Below, piece after piece: positions 24,614 to 32,377 of a stretch of DNA of 64,000 nucleotides (the first letter of the stretch is position 1; every line of letters begins with the position of its first letter). The stretch covers positions 434,001 through 498,000 of the forward strand of contig NZ_CABHMS010000006.1 in assembly GCF_902167635.1 (NCBI RefSeq), read 5' to 3'. The translations under genes were made by a program, and so were the position numbers. The notes below the pieces were generated by a model that made no database searches, was not told where the DNA came from, and saw only the letters and a program-made list of their open reading frames with translations. The stretch comes from Chitinophaga vietnamensis (GTDB lineage: Bacteria > Bacteroidota > Bacteroidia > Chitinophagales > Chitinophagaceae).

Positions 24614-25039
24614 TTATAGTCTGAAGTACTTTTTGAGATACTCATCCTCTTTCGCGCGCATCAATTCCTGATCCTTCTTTGATTTGTCTTTGTATCCACA
24701 AAGGTGCAAAGCGCCGTGAAAAATTACACGATGTAATTCCTGATAGGCGGGAACTCCAAACTTTGCTGCGTTCTCTTCTACCCTATCTACACTAATGTAT
24801 ATTTCCCCCTCTGTAACTTCCGGATCCTCCGACATCTCGAATGTCACGATATCTGTATAGGTGTCATGTTGCAAAAATTGCTTGTTGATCTCCAGCAGAT
24901 ACTCATCGCTGCAAAAAACATAATGCAAACTTTTGAGTCCTTGTCCTTCTATTACGAACAGGTCCTTAAGGTAAGCTTTCAAAGCCATTCTGTCCTTCAA
25001 ATTGATCGTCACTTCATGTGCAGTAAACTGAATTGCCAT
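24614..25039 (-). CDS. ybeY: endoribonuclease YbeY (16S rRNA 3'-end maturation)
   Basis: This 141-residue metalloprotein acts in rRNA processing and ribosome quality control. The core FHGALHLCGYKDKS matches the family HGxLHLxGYDH motif, but the third metal ligand is Asp (H108, H112, D118) where most bacteria have His. My recollection is that Bacteroidota YbeY proteins often read GYKD here, so this is probably a clade variant, not decay. TYTDIVTFEMSEDP and EGEIYISVDRV are also typical. It is upstream of mnmG on the same strand and is followed by the parS-like sites. Confidence 0.93.
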   Translation of the reverse strand: MAIQFTAHEVTINLKDRMALKAYLKDLFVIEGQGLKSLHYVFCSDEYLLEINKQFLQHDTYTDIVTFEMSEDPEVTEGEIYISVDRVEENAAKFGVPAYQELHRVIFHGALHLCGYKDKSKKDQELMRAKEDEYLKKYFRL

Positions 25040-25104
25040 TTCTTTCTTCTAATCTGGTATTTTGTAAAATTAAAGTGAAATTTTGTATTGTATGAGGTTT
25101 CTTT

Positions 25105-25134
25105 TTGCATATTGAAGGGACCAGCCTAACTTTG
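25105..25134 (+). promoter_or_regulatory. promoter of feoA
   Basis: TTG (25105-25107), 19-nt spacer, TAACTTTG (25127-25134): a full match to TTG-N19-TAnnTTTG. The leader to the ATG at 25201 would be about 60 nt. Confidence 0.65.
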
Positions 25135-25200
25135 TCTATCGTCCAAAGGATGATCTCCCCATTTGCTGGAACAAAGTTAAAACGGACCAATTTGTAGATA

Positions 25201-25437
25201 ATGAAAAGAGGCATTATTAAATTATCCTCACTCGCCACAGGAAAGAGTGCTGTGATCATAGAATTTGAAAAGGACGATCTTCATATTAAGCTGATGGAAA
25301 TGGGTTGCGTACCTGGTGAAACAGTGAAAATAGAAAAAATTGCTCCGCTGGGAGATCCGATCTCTATCCTCGTTGCAGGATATAATTTATCGCTCCGAAA
25401 AACTGAAGCTGATCATATTTGGGTAGAGGAAATTTAG
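25201..25437 (+). CDS. feoA: stand-alone FeoA-domain protein
   Basis: The 78-residue protein is a single FeoA (SH3-like) domain: an early IKLSSLATGKSAVII, LMEMGCVPGETVKIEKI and APLGDPISILVAGYNLSLRK. FeoA helps the ferrous iron transporter FeoB on the inner face of the membrane. FeoB normally follows directly, but here about 1 kb of non-coding repeats and then nadA follow, so feoA is alone. The stop codon lies inside a 10-bp perfect hairpin (arms 25423-25432 and 25441-25450) that may protect or end the message. A good promoter stands upstream. Confidence 0.88.
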   Translation: MKRGIIKLSSLATGKSAVIIEFEKDDLHIKLMEMGCVPGETVKIEKIAPLGDPISILVAGYNLSLRKTEADHIWVEEI

Positions 25438-25571
25438 AATTTTCCTCTACTCTCCCATTTTATCCCCAAAAACAGAAAAAATTTCATTTTTCTTCGAACT
25501 TCCCCTGATTTTTCCACAATTTTCTGCGCTTCAAACTAAAAACAAAAAAAAATTTTGCGAAAATGACCTAT

Positions 25572-25580
25572 TTATCCACA
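25572..25580 (+). promoter_or_regulatory. DnaA box, perfect
   Basis: TTATCCACA, the consensus DnaA box, at the left border of the hairpin repeat array. Confidence 0.5.
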
Positions 25581-26242
25581 TTTCGGTGGTAAGAAATCGT
25601 CATTCTCACTAACGGAAGAAAAAATTCGCCGGAGGAGAGAGTTTCCCTCCCGTTGTAAGGCCCAATAAAAAATATTCAAATCTCAGGCGCTTAACAGTGG
25701 GCTGAGAATTGAATGAATAAATCACTTTAACTTTTTGCCTGACTACATTTAAAATATTCAATTCTCAGCGCGTTACCAAAGGCCTGAGAATGCGATGGAT
25801 TTTTGTGTGTCGCATAAAGGTCCATGAGGATTTACTCTCAAAGCATAACAAGTGCGCTGACATTAAGCTGTGGAAGAAATCCCTGGGGTCACCACGAGTT
25901 TTGATGAATTTTTCATTCTCAGCGCACTAAAATTATTTATTAACCCACTGAGAATCAAATAGAATTGTTTATTTCCCATTCCGCCTCGAAAAATTTCAAA
26001 TATTCGATTCTCAGGGCCTTCACAAAATGCCGCGTCAGCGTTTTAACAATTAAAATTGTTGACCATTCTACAAGAATCTTTCAAATATTCGATTCTCAGC
26101 TGACTACATAAGCGCTGACATTTGCGTAAAAAACACCCAACATGGGCTAACCCAAGGATAAAAAAGAATATCTAATTCTCAGGCAGCTCAAAAACCAGTT
26201 TTGTTTGCTATGTGGAGAAAGCAGGCTTTATGCCTTTGCAGA

Positions 26243-26251
26243 TGTGGATAA
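26243..26251 (-). promoter_or_regulatory. DnaA box, perfect, inside the repeat array
   Basis: TGTGGATAA, i.e. TTATCCACA on the minus strand, in the long gap between repeat units 7 and 8. Confidence 0.5.
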
Positions 26252-26339
26252 AGCGGGTATTTGTGTGAGTGAAATGTAAATATCGCATCCTCAAGCTATT
26301 CATAGAGCGCTGAGAATTAGTTGGGCAAAGGGTAAATAA

Positions 26340-26374
26340 GAATGCCCCGAGAATATTCAATTCTCAGGGCATTC
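26340..26374 (-). terminator. hairpin after nadA (also last repeat unit)
   Basis: GAATGCCCCGAGAAT and ATTCTCAGGGCATTC pair over 15 bp with one G-U-type difference, loop of 5. It lies about 60 nt after the nadA stop and could end its transcript; the T-tract on the minus strand is weak. Confidence 0.5.
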
Positions 26375-26432
26375 ATTTCTTCTCAATAAATTATTTTTGT
26401 CTAAATAAAATTGAAAATCAATTAGTTATAAA

Positions 26433-27440
26433 TTATAATCCAGCCTGTGCGCTGATTTCCAACATTCTTTCGATGGGTTTTTTAGCTGCTATTCTAAGGC
26501 TTTCTTCCATGGTAATTTCCGGTTGTTCATATTCCATGCAGAGATATAATTTTTCCAGCGTGTTCAATTTCATATGTGGACAATCGTTACAAGCGCATGC
26601 ATTATTTGGCGGCGCCGGGATGAAAGTCTTACCAGGATTTTCTTTCTGCATCTGATGCAGGATGCCAGTTTCGGTAACTACGATATATTCCCGGGCATCA
26701 TCTTTCAGTGTGAATTTCAACAAACCCGTTGTGGAACCAATGTAATCCGCAATGGCCAGTACCGCCGGCTCACATTCAGGATGGGCGATCACTTTTGCTT
26801 TCGGATGCCTGATTTTGAGTTTGGTGATCTTCTCCAGGGAGAATATTTCGTGAACCATACAGGCGCCATTCCACAAAACCATGTCGCGACCCGTTTTTTT
26901 GACCAAATAAGCCCCTAAGTTCCTGTCGGGGGCAAAAATGATCGGCTGGTCCTTGGGAACGCTTTCGATTATTTTCTCGGCGTTTGAGGAGGTACAGATG
27001 ATATCGCTGAGCGCCTTGATACCTGCAGAACAGTTGATGTAGGAGATCACGATATGATCCGGGTATTTATCGCGGAACTTTTTGAATAACTCCGGTGGGG
27101 CGCTGTCGGCCAATGAGCAACCTGCTTTCAGGTCGGGGAGCAGTACTTTTTTTTGCGGACTCAGAATCTTCGCGGTTTCGGCCATAAAGTGCACGCCGGC
27201 AAAAACGATTATATCTGCATCCGTTTTTGCGGCTTGCTGACTGAGGCCCAGACTATCGCCGATGTAATCAGCGATATCCTGAATATCCGGTTCCTGGTAA
27301 TAGTGCGCGAGCACTATTGCGTTTTTCCTTTTTTTCAGATCCTCGATCGCTGCGAACAAATCCAAAGCGGGATCCACCGGTATATCCAAAAATCCGTTGT
27401 GTTGCAAATTTTTTTTCGCGGTGGCGATTTCCGTAATCAT
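26433..27440 (-). CDS. nadA: quinolinate synthase NadA
   Basis: I start at the ATG at 27440 ([11 protein letters not shown]), giving 335 residues; the longer frame adds 13 unlikely residues. The enzyme makes quinolinate from iminoaspartate and dihydroxyacetone phosphate for de novo NAD synthesis, using a 4Fe-4S cluster. The cluster cysteines can be placed in [19 protein letters not shown] and CACNDCPHM. Other family marks are [16 protein letters not shown] and [10 protein letters not shown]. No nadB or nadC is adjacent. The gene sits between the hairpin repeat array and the DnaA-box-rich gap. Confidence 0.96.
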   Translation of the reverse strand: MITEIATAKKNLQHNGFLDIPVDPALDLFAAIEDLKKRKNAIVLAHYYQEPDIQDIADYIGDSLGLSQQAAKTDADIIVFAGVHFMAETAKILSPQKKVLLPDLKAGCSLADSAPPELFKKFRDKYPDHIVISYINCSAGIKALSDIICTSSNAEKIIESVPKDQPIIFAPDRNLGAYLVKKTGRDMVLWNGACMVHEIFSLEKITKLKIRHPKAKVIAHPECEPAVLAIADYIGSTTGLLKFTLKDDAREYIVVTETGILHQMQKENPGKTFIPAPPNNACACNDCPHMKLNTLEKLYLCMEYEQPEITMEESLRIAAKKPIERMLEISAQAGL

Positions 27441-27491
27441 AATTATATACTTATTTATTTTTTTAAAAGAAAAGCCCACTACTATTAGGGC

Positions 27492-28070
27492 TGTGAATAT
27501 GTGGAAATTAATTTTTCAGCCTTGATACAAATGTAGTTGTTATTCTTTTTTCCATAGCTATCCACATTAAATTAACAGGCTCTTTCCGCGCCAATACTGG
27601 ATTTTGATATATTCATCCACATACGTGGATATCGTTGTGCGTGAAAATCTTTTCGTTGTTCACTGTATTAGGAAAATGTTAAAAGATGGCATTTACTATC
27701 CACAAAAGCAGGCTCAAAATTTCTAGAGAAACTTTCAGTACAAAAACAAAATTAGTTTTACCTGTGTATAAAGGCACCTTTTCCCAACTTATTTTACGTT
27801 TTACAGGGGTTTTTACACATCAATTGTGGAAAAAAACGTCGCGGGAATGAAAAACCTCCAAACAAGTGTATGTTTCGGTTTTGCGTTGTTTTATTCACAT
27901 TTCCCTGTGAATAGCCCGAAATGACTTTTTCACAATTGTGAATAATGTTTTTGCTGACGGAAAGGATTGCATTTGCGAAGATACCAGATAAAACGGGCAT
28001 TTGCGGGCGATAAAATCCGTGCGAGAAAGCGGTTGAAAATCAGGGCTTCGTGTGGAAAACCTGTGGATGG
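27492..28070. other. candidate replication origin: cluster of DnaA-box-like 9-mers
   Basis: The gene-free gap between nadA and the PpiD-like gene holds three exact TTATNCACA boxes (27763-27771 minus; 27891-27899 plus; 27937-27945 minus). At least nine one-mismatch boxes accompany them: 27492-27500, 27558-27566, 27613-27621, 27696-27704, 27811-27819, 27825-27833, 27906-27914, 27926-27934 and 28051-28059. Two-mismatch copies also occur, e.g. 28062-28070. An AT-rich stretch (about 28140-28205) lies to the right and could unwind, though it also holds the ppiD promoter. Together with parS-like sites 3 kb away and mnmG this fits an oriC. dnaA itself is not in view. Confidence 0.5.
27528..27535 (-). 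promoter_or_regulatory. -7 element for nadA
   Basis: TACATTTG on the minus strand, about 85 nt before the nadA ATG. No proper TTG seen at -33. Confidence 0.35.
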
Positions 28071-28144
28071 CCGATAGCCCCTGAAAGTGTTATAAATGCT
28101 TCAAACCCTTTGCTGTACTGCGTTTGAAACCAAAAAATACTCTT

Positions 28145-28175
28145 TTGCAGTTACAGTTATTTTATTCTATTTTTG
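28145..28175 (+). promoter_or_regulatory. promoter of the PpiD-like gene
   Basis: TTG (28145-28147), 20-nt spacer, TATTTTTG (28168-28175), 30 nt before the ATG. Confidence 0.6.
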
Positions 28176-28205
28176 CTTTCCTTAAAAATGTAGACTATAT
28201 AATAT

Positions 28206-30293
28206 ATGTCAGTAATTCAGAAAATCAGGGACAAATACGCGGTGGTGATCGTAGTAGTGATCTGCCTGGCGATTGTTAGTTTCCTGTTGCAGGATGCCTT
28301 CTTTGGCAAAAGTTCCCTTGCCCGACGTTCCACCGCTGTGGGTAAAGTAAATGGACAAGAGCTGGATCTTTCAGAATACCAGCGTCGTATCCAGGATGAA
28401 GAATCTGCTGCCCGTCAGCAAATGCCGAATCTTGACGAACAAACCCGTCAATATATCCGTGAGCAGGTGTGGAACCAGTTTCTGAATGAACAGATCATGC
28501 AGGACCAGTATAAAAAACTGGGCATTGTTGTTACGGAAGCGGAAGTGGTAGATCAGATCACTGGTAAAAACCCGAGCCCGATTGTAGTGCAACAATTTAC
28601 GCATAACGGACAGTTCGATCGCCAGCAGCTGGTACAGGTAGTACAGCAGGCAAGCAGCAACCCGCAGATCCGTGAGCAACTGCACAATCTCCAGAACTAT
28701 ATCGCTAAAACCCAGGAACAGCGCAAATATCTGTCACTGGTAAAAGCAAGCGTATATTATCCTAAATGGCTGGCGAAACAACAAATGGAAGATAACAGCA
28801 AAACTGCTACAGTTTCTTATGTTAATGTTCCTTACGCCAGCATCGCGGATTCTACTGTAAAAGTCACAGACAGTGAACTGGAGCGTTTTATCCAGGATCA
28901 CAAACAGCTTTTCAAAGTAGAAGAATCCCGCAAAATCGAATACCTGGTATTCGATGCGATCCCTACTGCTATTGACTCTGCAGCCGCTATCAAACAACTG
29001 CTGACGCTGAAAGCTGAAATGGATACCGTGAAAGATATTGCCGGTTTCATCAACCGCAATTCAGACATTAAATATTATGATGGCTATGTTGCCAAGAACG
29101 AAGCAAAAGTTCCACAGAAAGATTCTATCGTGAATCTGCCTGTGGGCAGCACTTTCGGCCCTTACTACGATAATAACCTGATCGTTTATGCGAAAATGGT
29201 AGATCGTAAAAATATGCCGGACAGTGTGAAAGTGCGTCATATCCTTGTTGCATCCGGTCCGCAGGGCGGCCTTCCTGATTCTGTTGCGAAGAAACGCGCA
29301 GATAGCATCCTTGTTGCTGTGAAAGGCGGCGCCGATTTCAAAGCGCTCGTTACACAACTTTCCGATGATCCGGGTAGTAAAGAAACTGGCGGTGAATATA
29401 CTTTGACTCCATCTTCCCAGTTCGTTCCTGAATTCAAAGATTTTGCACTCTATGGTACTAAAGGTGAAACCAAAGTGGTAAAAACACAATTTGGTTATCA
29501 CGTAATACAGATCATGGATCAAACAAATATTGGTCCTGCTATCAAAGTGGCTTACCTCGGTAAAGCTGTTGATGCCAGCAAGGAAACTAATAACGCGGCA
29601 TACAGCGCTGCAAGCGAATTTGCCAACAAGAACCACACTCCTGCCGCATTTGAAAAAGCGGTACAGGAAGGTAAACTGGCGCCAAAAGTAGCAGACAATG
29701 TTCGTCCGATGGATTTCGTAATTCCCGGTATTGGTCAGTCGCGCGATCTGGTTCGCTGGGCGTATGATGCCAAGAAAGGCGATGTGAGCAATGTATTTTC
29801 TCTGGATGATAAATATGTGGTGGCCCTGCTGACCAGCATCCGTAAAGAAGGTACTGCTCCGCTGGATGACGTTAGACCTCAGGTAGAAGCAGAAGTAAGA
29901 AAACATAAGAAAGCAGAACAGATCATTGCCAAGATCGGTGCTGTTGCTTCTCTCGACGCTGCTTCCAAATCCACTACACAGCCGGTGCTGAAAGCAGAAG
30001 GTGTTTCTTTTGCCAGTCCGTTCATCGCTTCACTGGGCTTTGAGCCTCGTGTAACCGGTGCATCTTTCAACAAGGATTGGGGTACTGCTAAAGTATCAGC
30101 CCCTATCGAAGGTAATGCAGGTGTGTATGTGATTAAAGTAGACAGCTATCAGGCTGCAGCGCAACCTGCTCAAGACCCTGCAACAGTGCAGGCTGCCTAC
30201 GAACAGAGCATCAAAGCAATGCTTGATAACCAACTGTTTGAAGTGCTGAAGAAGAAAAGCGATATCAAAGATAATCGCGGTAAGTTCTTCTAA
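28206..30293 (+). CDS. PpiD-like periplasmic peptidyl-prolyl isomerase/chaperone
   Basis: The 695-residue protein is anchored by one N-terminal helix (YAVVIVVVICLAIVSFLLQ), like PpiD. A SurA-type N-terminal chaperone region follows (VNGQELDLSEYQRRIQ, then VWNQFLNEQIM). A parvulin domain lies at about residues 345-440 (VKVRHILVASGPQGG, GSKETGGEYTLTP, VKTQFGYHVIQIMD). A second chaperone segment forms the C-terminus. It assists folding of secreted and outer membrane proteins as they leave the Sec channel. It begins just right of the DnaA-box cluster and ends at a good terminator. Confidence 0.92.
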   Translation: MSVIQKIRDKYAVVIVVVICLAIVSFLLQDAFFGKSSLARRSTAVGKVNGQELDLSEYQRRIQDEESAARQQMPNLDEQTRQYIREQVWNQFLNEQIMQDQYKKLGIVVTEAEVVDQITGKNPSPIVVQQFTHNGQFDRQQLVQVVQQASSNPQIREQLHNLQNYIAKTQEQRKYLSLVKASVYYPKWLAKQQMEDNSKTATVSYVNVPYASIADSTVKVTDSELERFIQDHKQLFKVEESRKIEYLVFDAIPTAIDSAAAIKQLLTLKAEMDTVKDIAGFINRNSDIKYYDGYVAKNEAKVPQKDSIVNLPVGSTFGPYYDNNLIVYAKMVDRKNMPDSVKVRHILVASGPQGGLPDSVAKKRADSILVAVKGGADFKALVTQLSDDPGSKETGGEYTLTPSSQFVPEFKDFALYGTKGETKVVKTQFGYHVIQIMDQTNIGPAIKVAYLGKAVDASKETNNAAYSAASEFANKNHTPAAFEKAVQEGKLAPKVADNVRPMDFVIPGIGQSRDLVRWAYDAKKGDVSNVFSLDDKYVVALLTSIRKEGTAPLDDVRPQVEAEVRKHKKAEQIIAKIGAVASLDAASKSTTQPVLKAEGVSFASPFIASLGFEPRVTGASFNKDWGTAKVSAPIEGNAGVYVIKVDSYQAAAQPAQDPATVQAAYEQSIKAMLDNQLFEVLKKKSDIKDNRGKFF

Positions 30294-30325
30294 ACAAATA
30301 CATTTTTACTGACATAAGGATCAAA

Positions 30326-30353
30326 GGGGCTGCCAACAGGCGGTCCCTTTTTT
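30326..30353 (+). terminator. terminator of the PpiD-like gene
   Basis: GGGGCTGCC and GGCGGTCCC form a 9-bp stem with two G-U pairs and an AACA loop, followed by six Ts. Confidence 0.8.
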
Positions 30354-30369
30354 ATTGTAGATAAGGGCG

Positions 30370-30377
30370 TAAATTTG
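30370..30377 (+). promoter_or_regulatory. -7 element for the DUF2480 gene
   Basis: TAAATTTG ends 20 nt before the ATG at 30398; -33 position is TTT, so a weak match. Confidence 0.4.
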
Positions 30378-30397
30378 TATGTCTAAATGTGGATAAT

Positions 30398-30901
30398 ATG
30401 GAAGAGATCATCAATAAAGTGGCACAGAGCGGCCTGGAAACAATAGACCTGGAGCAGTTTTACCCGGAAGGAGAGATCGTGATCTTTGACCTGAAGGATT
30501 ATCTCTTTATGCAAATGATCCTCAAGGAGAAAGATTTCCGCAGTGCTTTGCAGTTGGTAGACTGGGAGCAATACCGCGGCAAGAATGTGGGCCTGATCTG
30601 TAGTGTGGATACTGTTATTCCTTTATGGGCATATATGCTGGTAATGACCTACCTGGAGCCTGTGGCGGCTTATGCCGCTTTTGGCGATGCAGAATTTATG
30701 TATAAAACCCTTTATCTGCGTAACCTCGCCAAACTGGATGTAGCGGCCTTTGCGGACAAAAGGATCGTGATAAAAGGCTGTGGCGACAAACGTGTGGGAG
30801 AAGTGGCCTATGCTGAGGTGACCCGGCTTTTGCGTCCTGTAGCGAAAAGTATTATGTACGGCGAACCTTGTTCAACTGTTCCTATCTACAAGAAAAAATA
30901 A
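30398..30901 (+). CDS. DUF2480 family protein
   Basis: A GTG at 30389 or the ATG at 30398 can start this gene; I prefer ATG (MEEIINKVAQSGL), giving 167 residues. The protein is soluble and matches DUF2480, a family that I know only from Bacteroidota. Typical stretches are FYPEGEIVIFDLKDYLFM, DWEQYRGKNVGLICSVDTVI, and KRIVIKGCGDKRVGEVAYAE. The last (CGDKRV) has a conserved Cys. The role is unknown. The TAA stop is directly followed by the stop codon of corA on the other strand. Confidence 0.83.
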   Translation: MEEIINKVAQSGLETIDLEQFYPEGEIVIFDLKDYLFMQMILKEKDFRSALQLVDWEQYRGKNVGLICSVDTVIPLWAYMLVMTYLEPVAAYAAFGDAEFMYKTLYLRNLAKLDVAAFADKRIVIKGCGDKRVGEVAYAEVTRLLRPVAKSIMYGEPCSTVPIYKKK

Positions 30902-32008
30902 TCAGAACCAGCCGCGTTTCCGGAATACCCAGATCATAATAATCAGGATAACGGCCATTGAGCCGAGGGTAATAAAATATCCGTTGGGCACTTCCAGCTC
31001 AGGCATGTTCTTGAAATTCATACCATAGATGCCGGCGATGAGCGTGAGCGGGGCCATGAGCGTAGTTACCACGGCCAGCACTTTCATGATCTCGTTTAGT
31101 TTGAGATTGAGCTGGGTGTGATACATTTCCTGCAAGTTGAGCACCATATCGCGATAGTTATCGGCGAGATCGTTGCACTGGATGATGTGATCATGCACAT
31201 CCTTGAAATACTTGGTAACCCTGTCTTCCAGCAGATCGCTTTCACTTTTGAGGATACCGTTGAGGAGCTCGCGCACGGGTGCTATGGCGCGTTTGAAGAG
31301 CAGCACTTCGCGGCGGAGGAAATTGATCCTCGCGAGAGTGCGGGTGTTGGGCTGATGCTGCACCATATCTTCCATCAATTCAATTCTTTCTCCCAGTTTA
31401 TCCAACACCACGAAATAATTATCTACAATGATATCCAGCAGGGAGTAGCAGAGATAATCGGCGCCGCCAGAGCGAATGCGGGAAGTATTGATCCGGAGTT
31501 TGTCGCGGATTGGATCAAACACATCACGGCTTGGATCTTCTTGGAAGGAGATCACAAAATTCTTTCCGAGCACGATGCTGACCTGCTCCTGCTCTACTGT
31601 TGAAGTTTCGCAATTGAAGTACATCATGGGCAGCAGGCAAAAGAGACATTCGCCGATTTCGTCCATTTTGGCGCGCTGGCCGATGCTGAGGATATCTTCT
31701 TCCAGTAGTGGGTGGATATTGAACCGTTCACAAATCTTATGGACCTCATCTTTATTCAGCCCGTCGATATTGATCCAGCTGATGCGGGGTGATTCTGCAT
31801 AGGGAAATGTTTCTTCCGCGCTGGAAAGCATGCTCTCTGTGCATTCGTTCGCATCATAATCGAATACGTTGATTTTCGCTACTGCCGCAGTTTTGCGGGT
31901 AGTGACACTGATGGCCGGATTGAAATTCATGATGCGCTGCTTCTTTACCTTGAAAGGGTTGAGCGCTTCCAGTACTCCCGGGATGGGCAATATTTTCTTC
32001 GGAGACAT
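30902..32008 (-). CDS. corA: CorA-type magnesium/cobalt transporter
   Basis: The 368-residue protein has a large acidic cytoplasmic N-terminal domain (about 1-300) and two C-terminal membrane helices. The CorA signature GMN lies at the end of the first helix, in LIAGIYGMNFKNMPEL, and the chain ends in a basic tail (FRKRGWF). The long helix with DNYRDMVLNLQEMYHTQLN before the membrane is the ion-sensing stalk. It forms a pentamer in the inner membrane and takes up Mg2+. Convergent with DUF2480 with no gap. Confidence 0.95.
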   Translation of the reverse strand: MSPKKILPIPGVLEALNPFKVKKQRIMNFNPAISVTTRKTAAVAKINVFDYDANECTESMLSSAEETFPYAESPRISWINIDGLNKDEVHKICERFNIHPLLEEDILSIGQRAKMDEIGECLFCLLPMMYFNCETSTVEQEQVSIVLGKNFVISFQEDPSRDVFDPIRDKLRINTSRIRSGGADYLCYSLLDIIVDNYFVVLDKLGERIELMEDMVQHQPNTRTLARINFLRREVLLFKRAIAPVRELLNGILKSESDLLEDRVTKYFKDVHDHIIQCNDLADNYRDMVLNLQEMYHTQLNLKLNEIMKVLAVVTTLMAPLTLIAGIYGMNFKNMPELEVPNGYFITLGSMAVILIIMIWVFRKRGWF

Positions 32009-32135
32009 GACCGTTTGGGTTTTGCTAGCTGTCCTTAAATCTGTCCCGAATTTAAATTAAAATAAATTTCGCTTAACTATTACTTAATCCCCGCCGGGTA
32101 ATTTTACATTGACCTTTAACCTATGCTGTAGAATG

Positions 32136-32267
32136 TATTTTGATTGTTTGCAAACCCCCACCCCCGCAGGAGGCTGCTCCTGAAGCATTCATATAGCCGT
32201 TAACGTTAGCTGTTCTCCCTGATTCTATTGGACTATGTGAACCGGGCGAAAAATGCCCGGTTTTTTT
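32136..32267 (+). ncRNA. candidate small RNA ending at an orphan terminator
   Basis: The 369-nt gap 32009-32377 contains no convincing ORF, yet a strong plus-strand terminator stands at 32241-32267 with no plus-strand gene before it. Upstream are a perfect 6-bp hairpin (CAGGAG/CTCCTG, 32167-32182) and a -7-like TATTTTG at 32136-32142. A short transcript of about 120 nt would fit. The promoter is weak by eye, so this is tentative. Confidence 0.3.
32241..32267 (+). terminator. strong intrinsic terminator without an upstream gene
   Basis: ACCGGGC, 7-nt loop, GCCCGGT, then a run of Ts. Perfect stem on the plus strand; the corA gene to its left is on the other strand. Confidence 0.8.
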
Positions 32268-32345
32268 CAAGAAAGAGGCGAGCTCTTAAAATGTAAATTC
32301 GTCATATCAATCCTATAGACTAAGTGAAGATATAAATTAAATAAA

Positions 32346-32370
32346 AGCCCTCTCATTCAATGAGAGGGCT
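32346..32370 (-). terminator. terminator of the DUF3472 gene
   Basis: AGCCCTCTCATTCAATGAGAGGGCT is 25 nt long: outer arms AGCCCTCTCATT-like and AATGAGAGGGCT pair without mismatch. On the minus strand TTTTATTTAA follows. Confidence 0.8.
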
Positions 32371-32377
32371 TAGTTTA

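Larger units (their letters stand above)
25671..26374. repeat. array of about nine degenerate hairpin repeats, period near 80 bp
   Basis: Units open with AATATTC-(A/G)-ATTCTCAG at about 25671, 25753, 25828 (poor), 25907, 25999, 26084, 26167, 26279 (poor) and 26352. Units 1 and 2 are each 48 bp and align end to end, with GCTGAGAAT or CCTGAGAAT as second arm, so each can form a hairpin. Later units keep the left arm and often end in CGCTGACATT or GCTGAGAAT. Two copies (about 25995 and 26080) share 21 identical bases. Between units are 30-60 bp of unrelated sequence. No ORF over 60 codons lies in 25438-26432. Perfect DnaA boxes occur at 25572 and 26243. Confidence 0.75.

Noticed and set aside
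25671-26374. CRISPR array (repeats near 48 bp, spacers 30-60 bp)
   Set aside because: Repeats are degenerate and of unequal length, gaps vary widely, and no cas gene is in the window. CRISPR repeats within one array are nearly identical.
27794-28000. 68-codon minus-strand ORF in the DnaA-box gap
   Set aside because: No family features, crossed by many DnaA-like boxes; probably chance.
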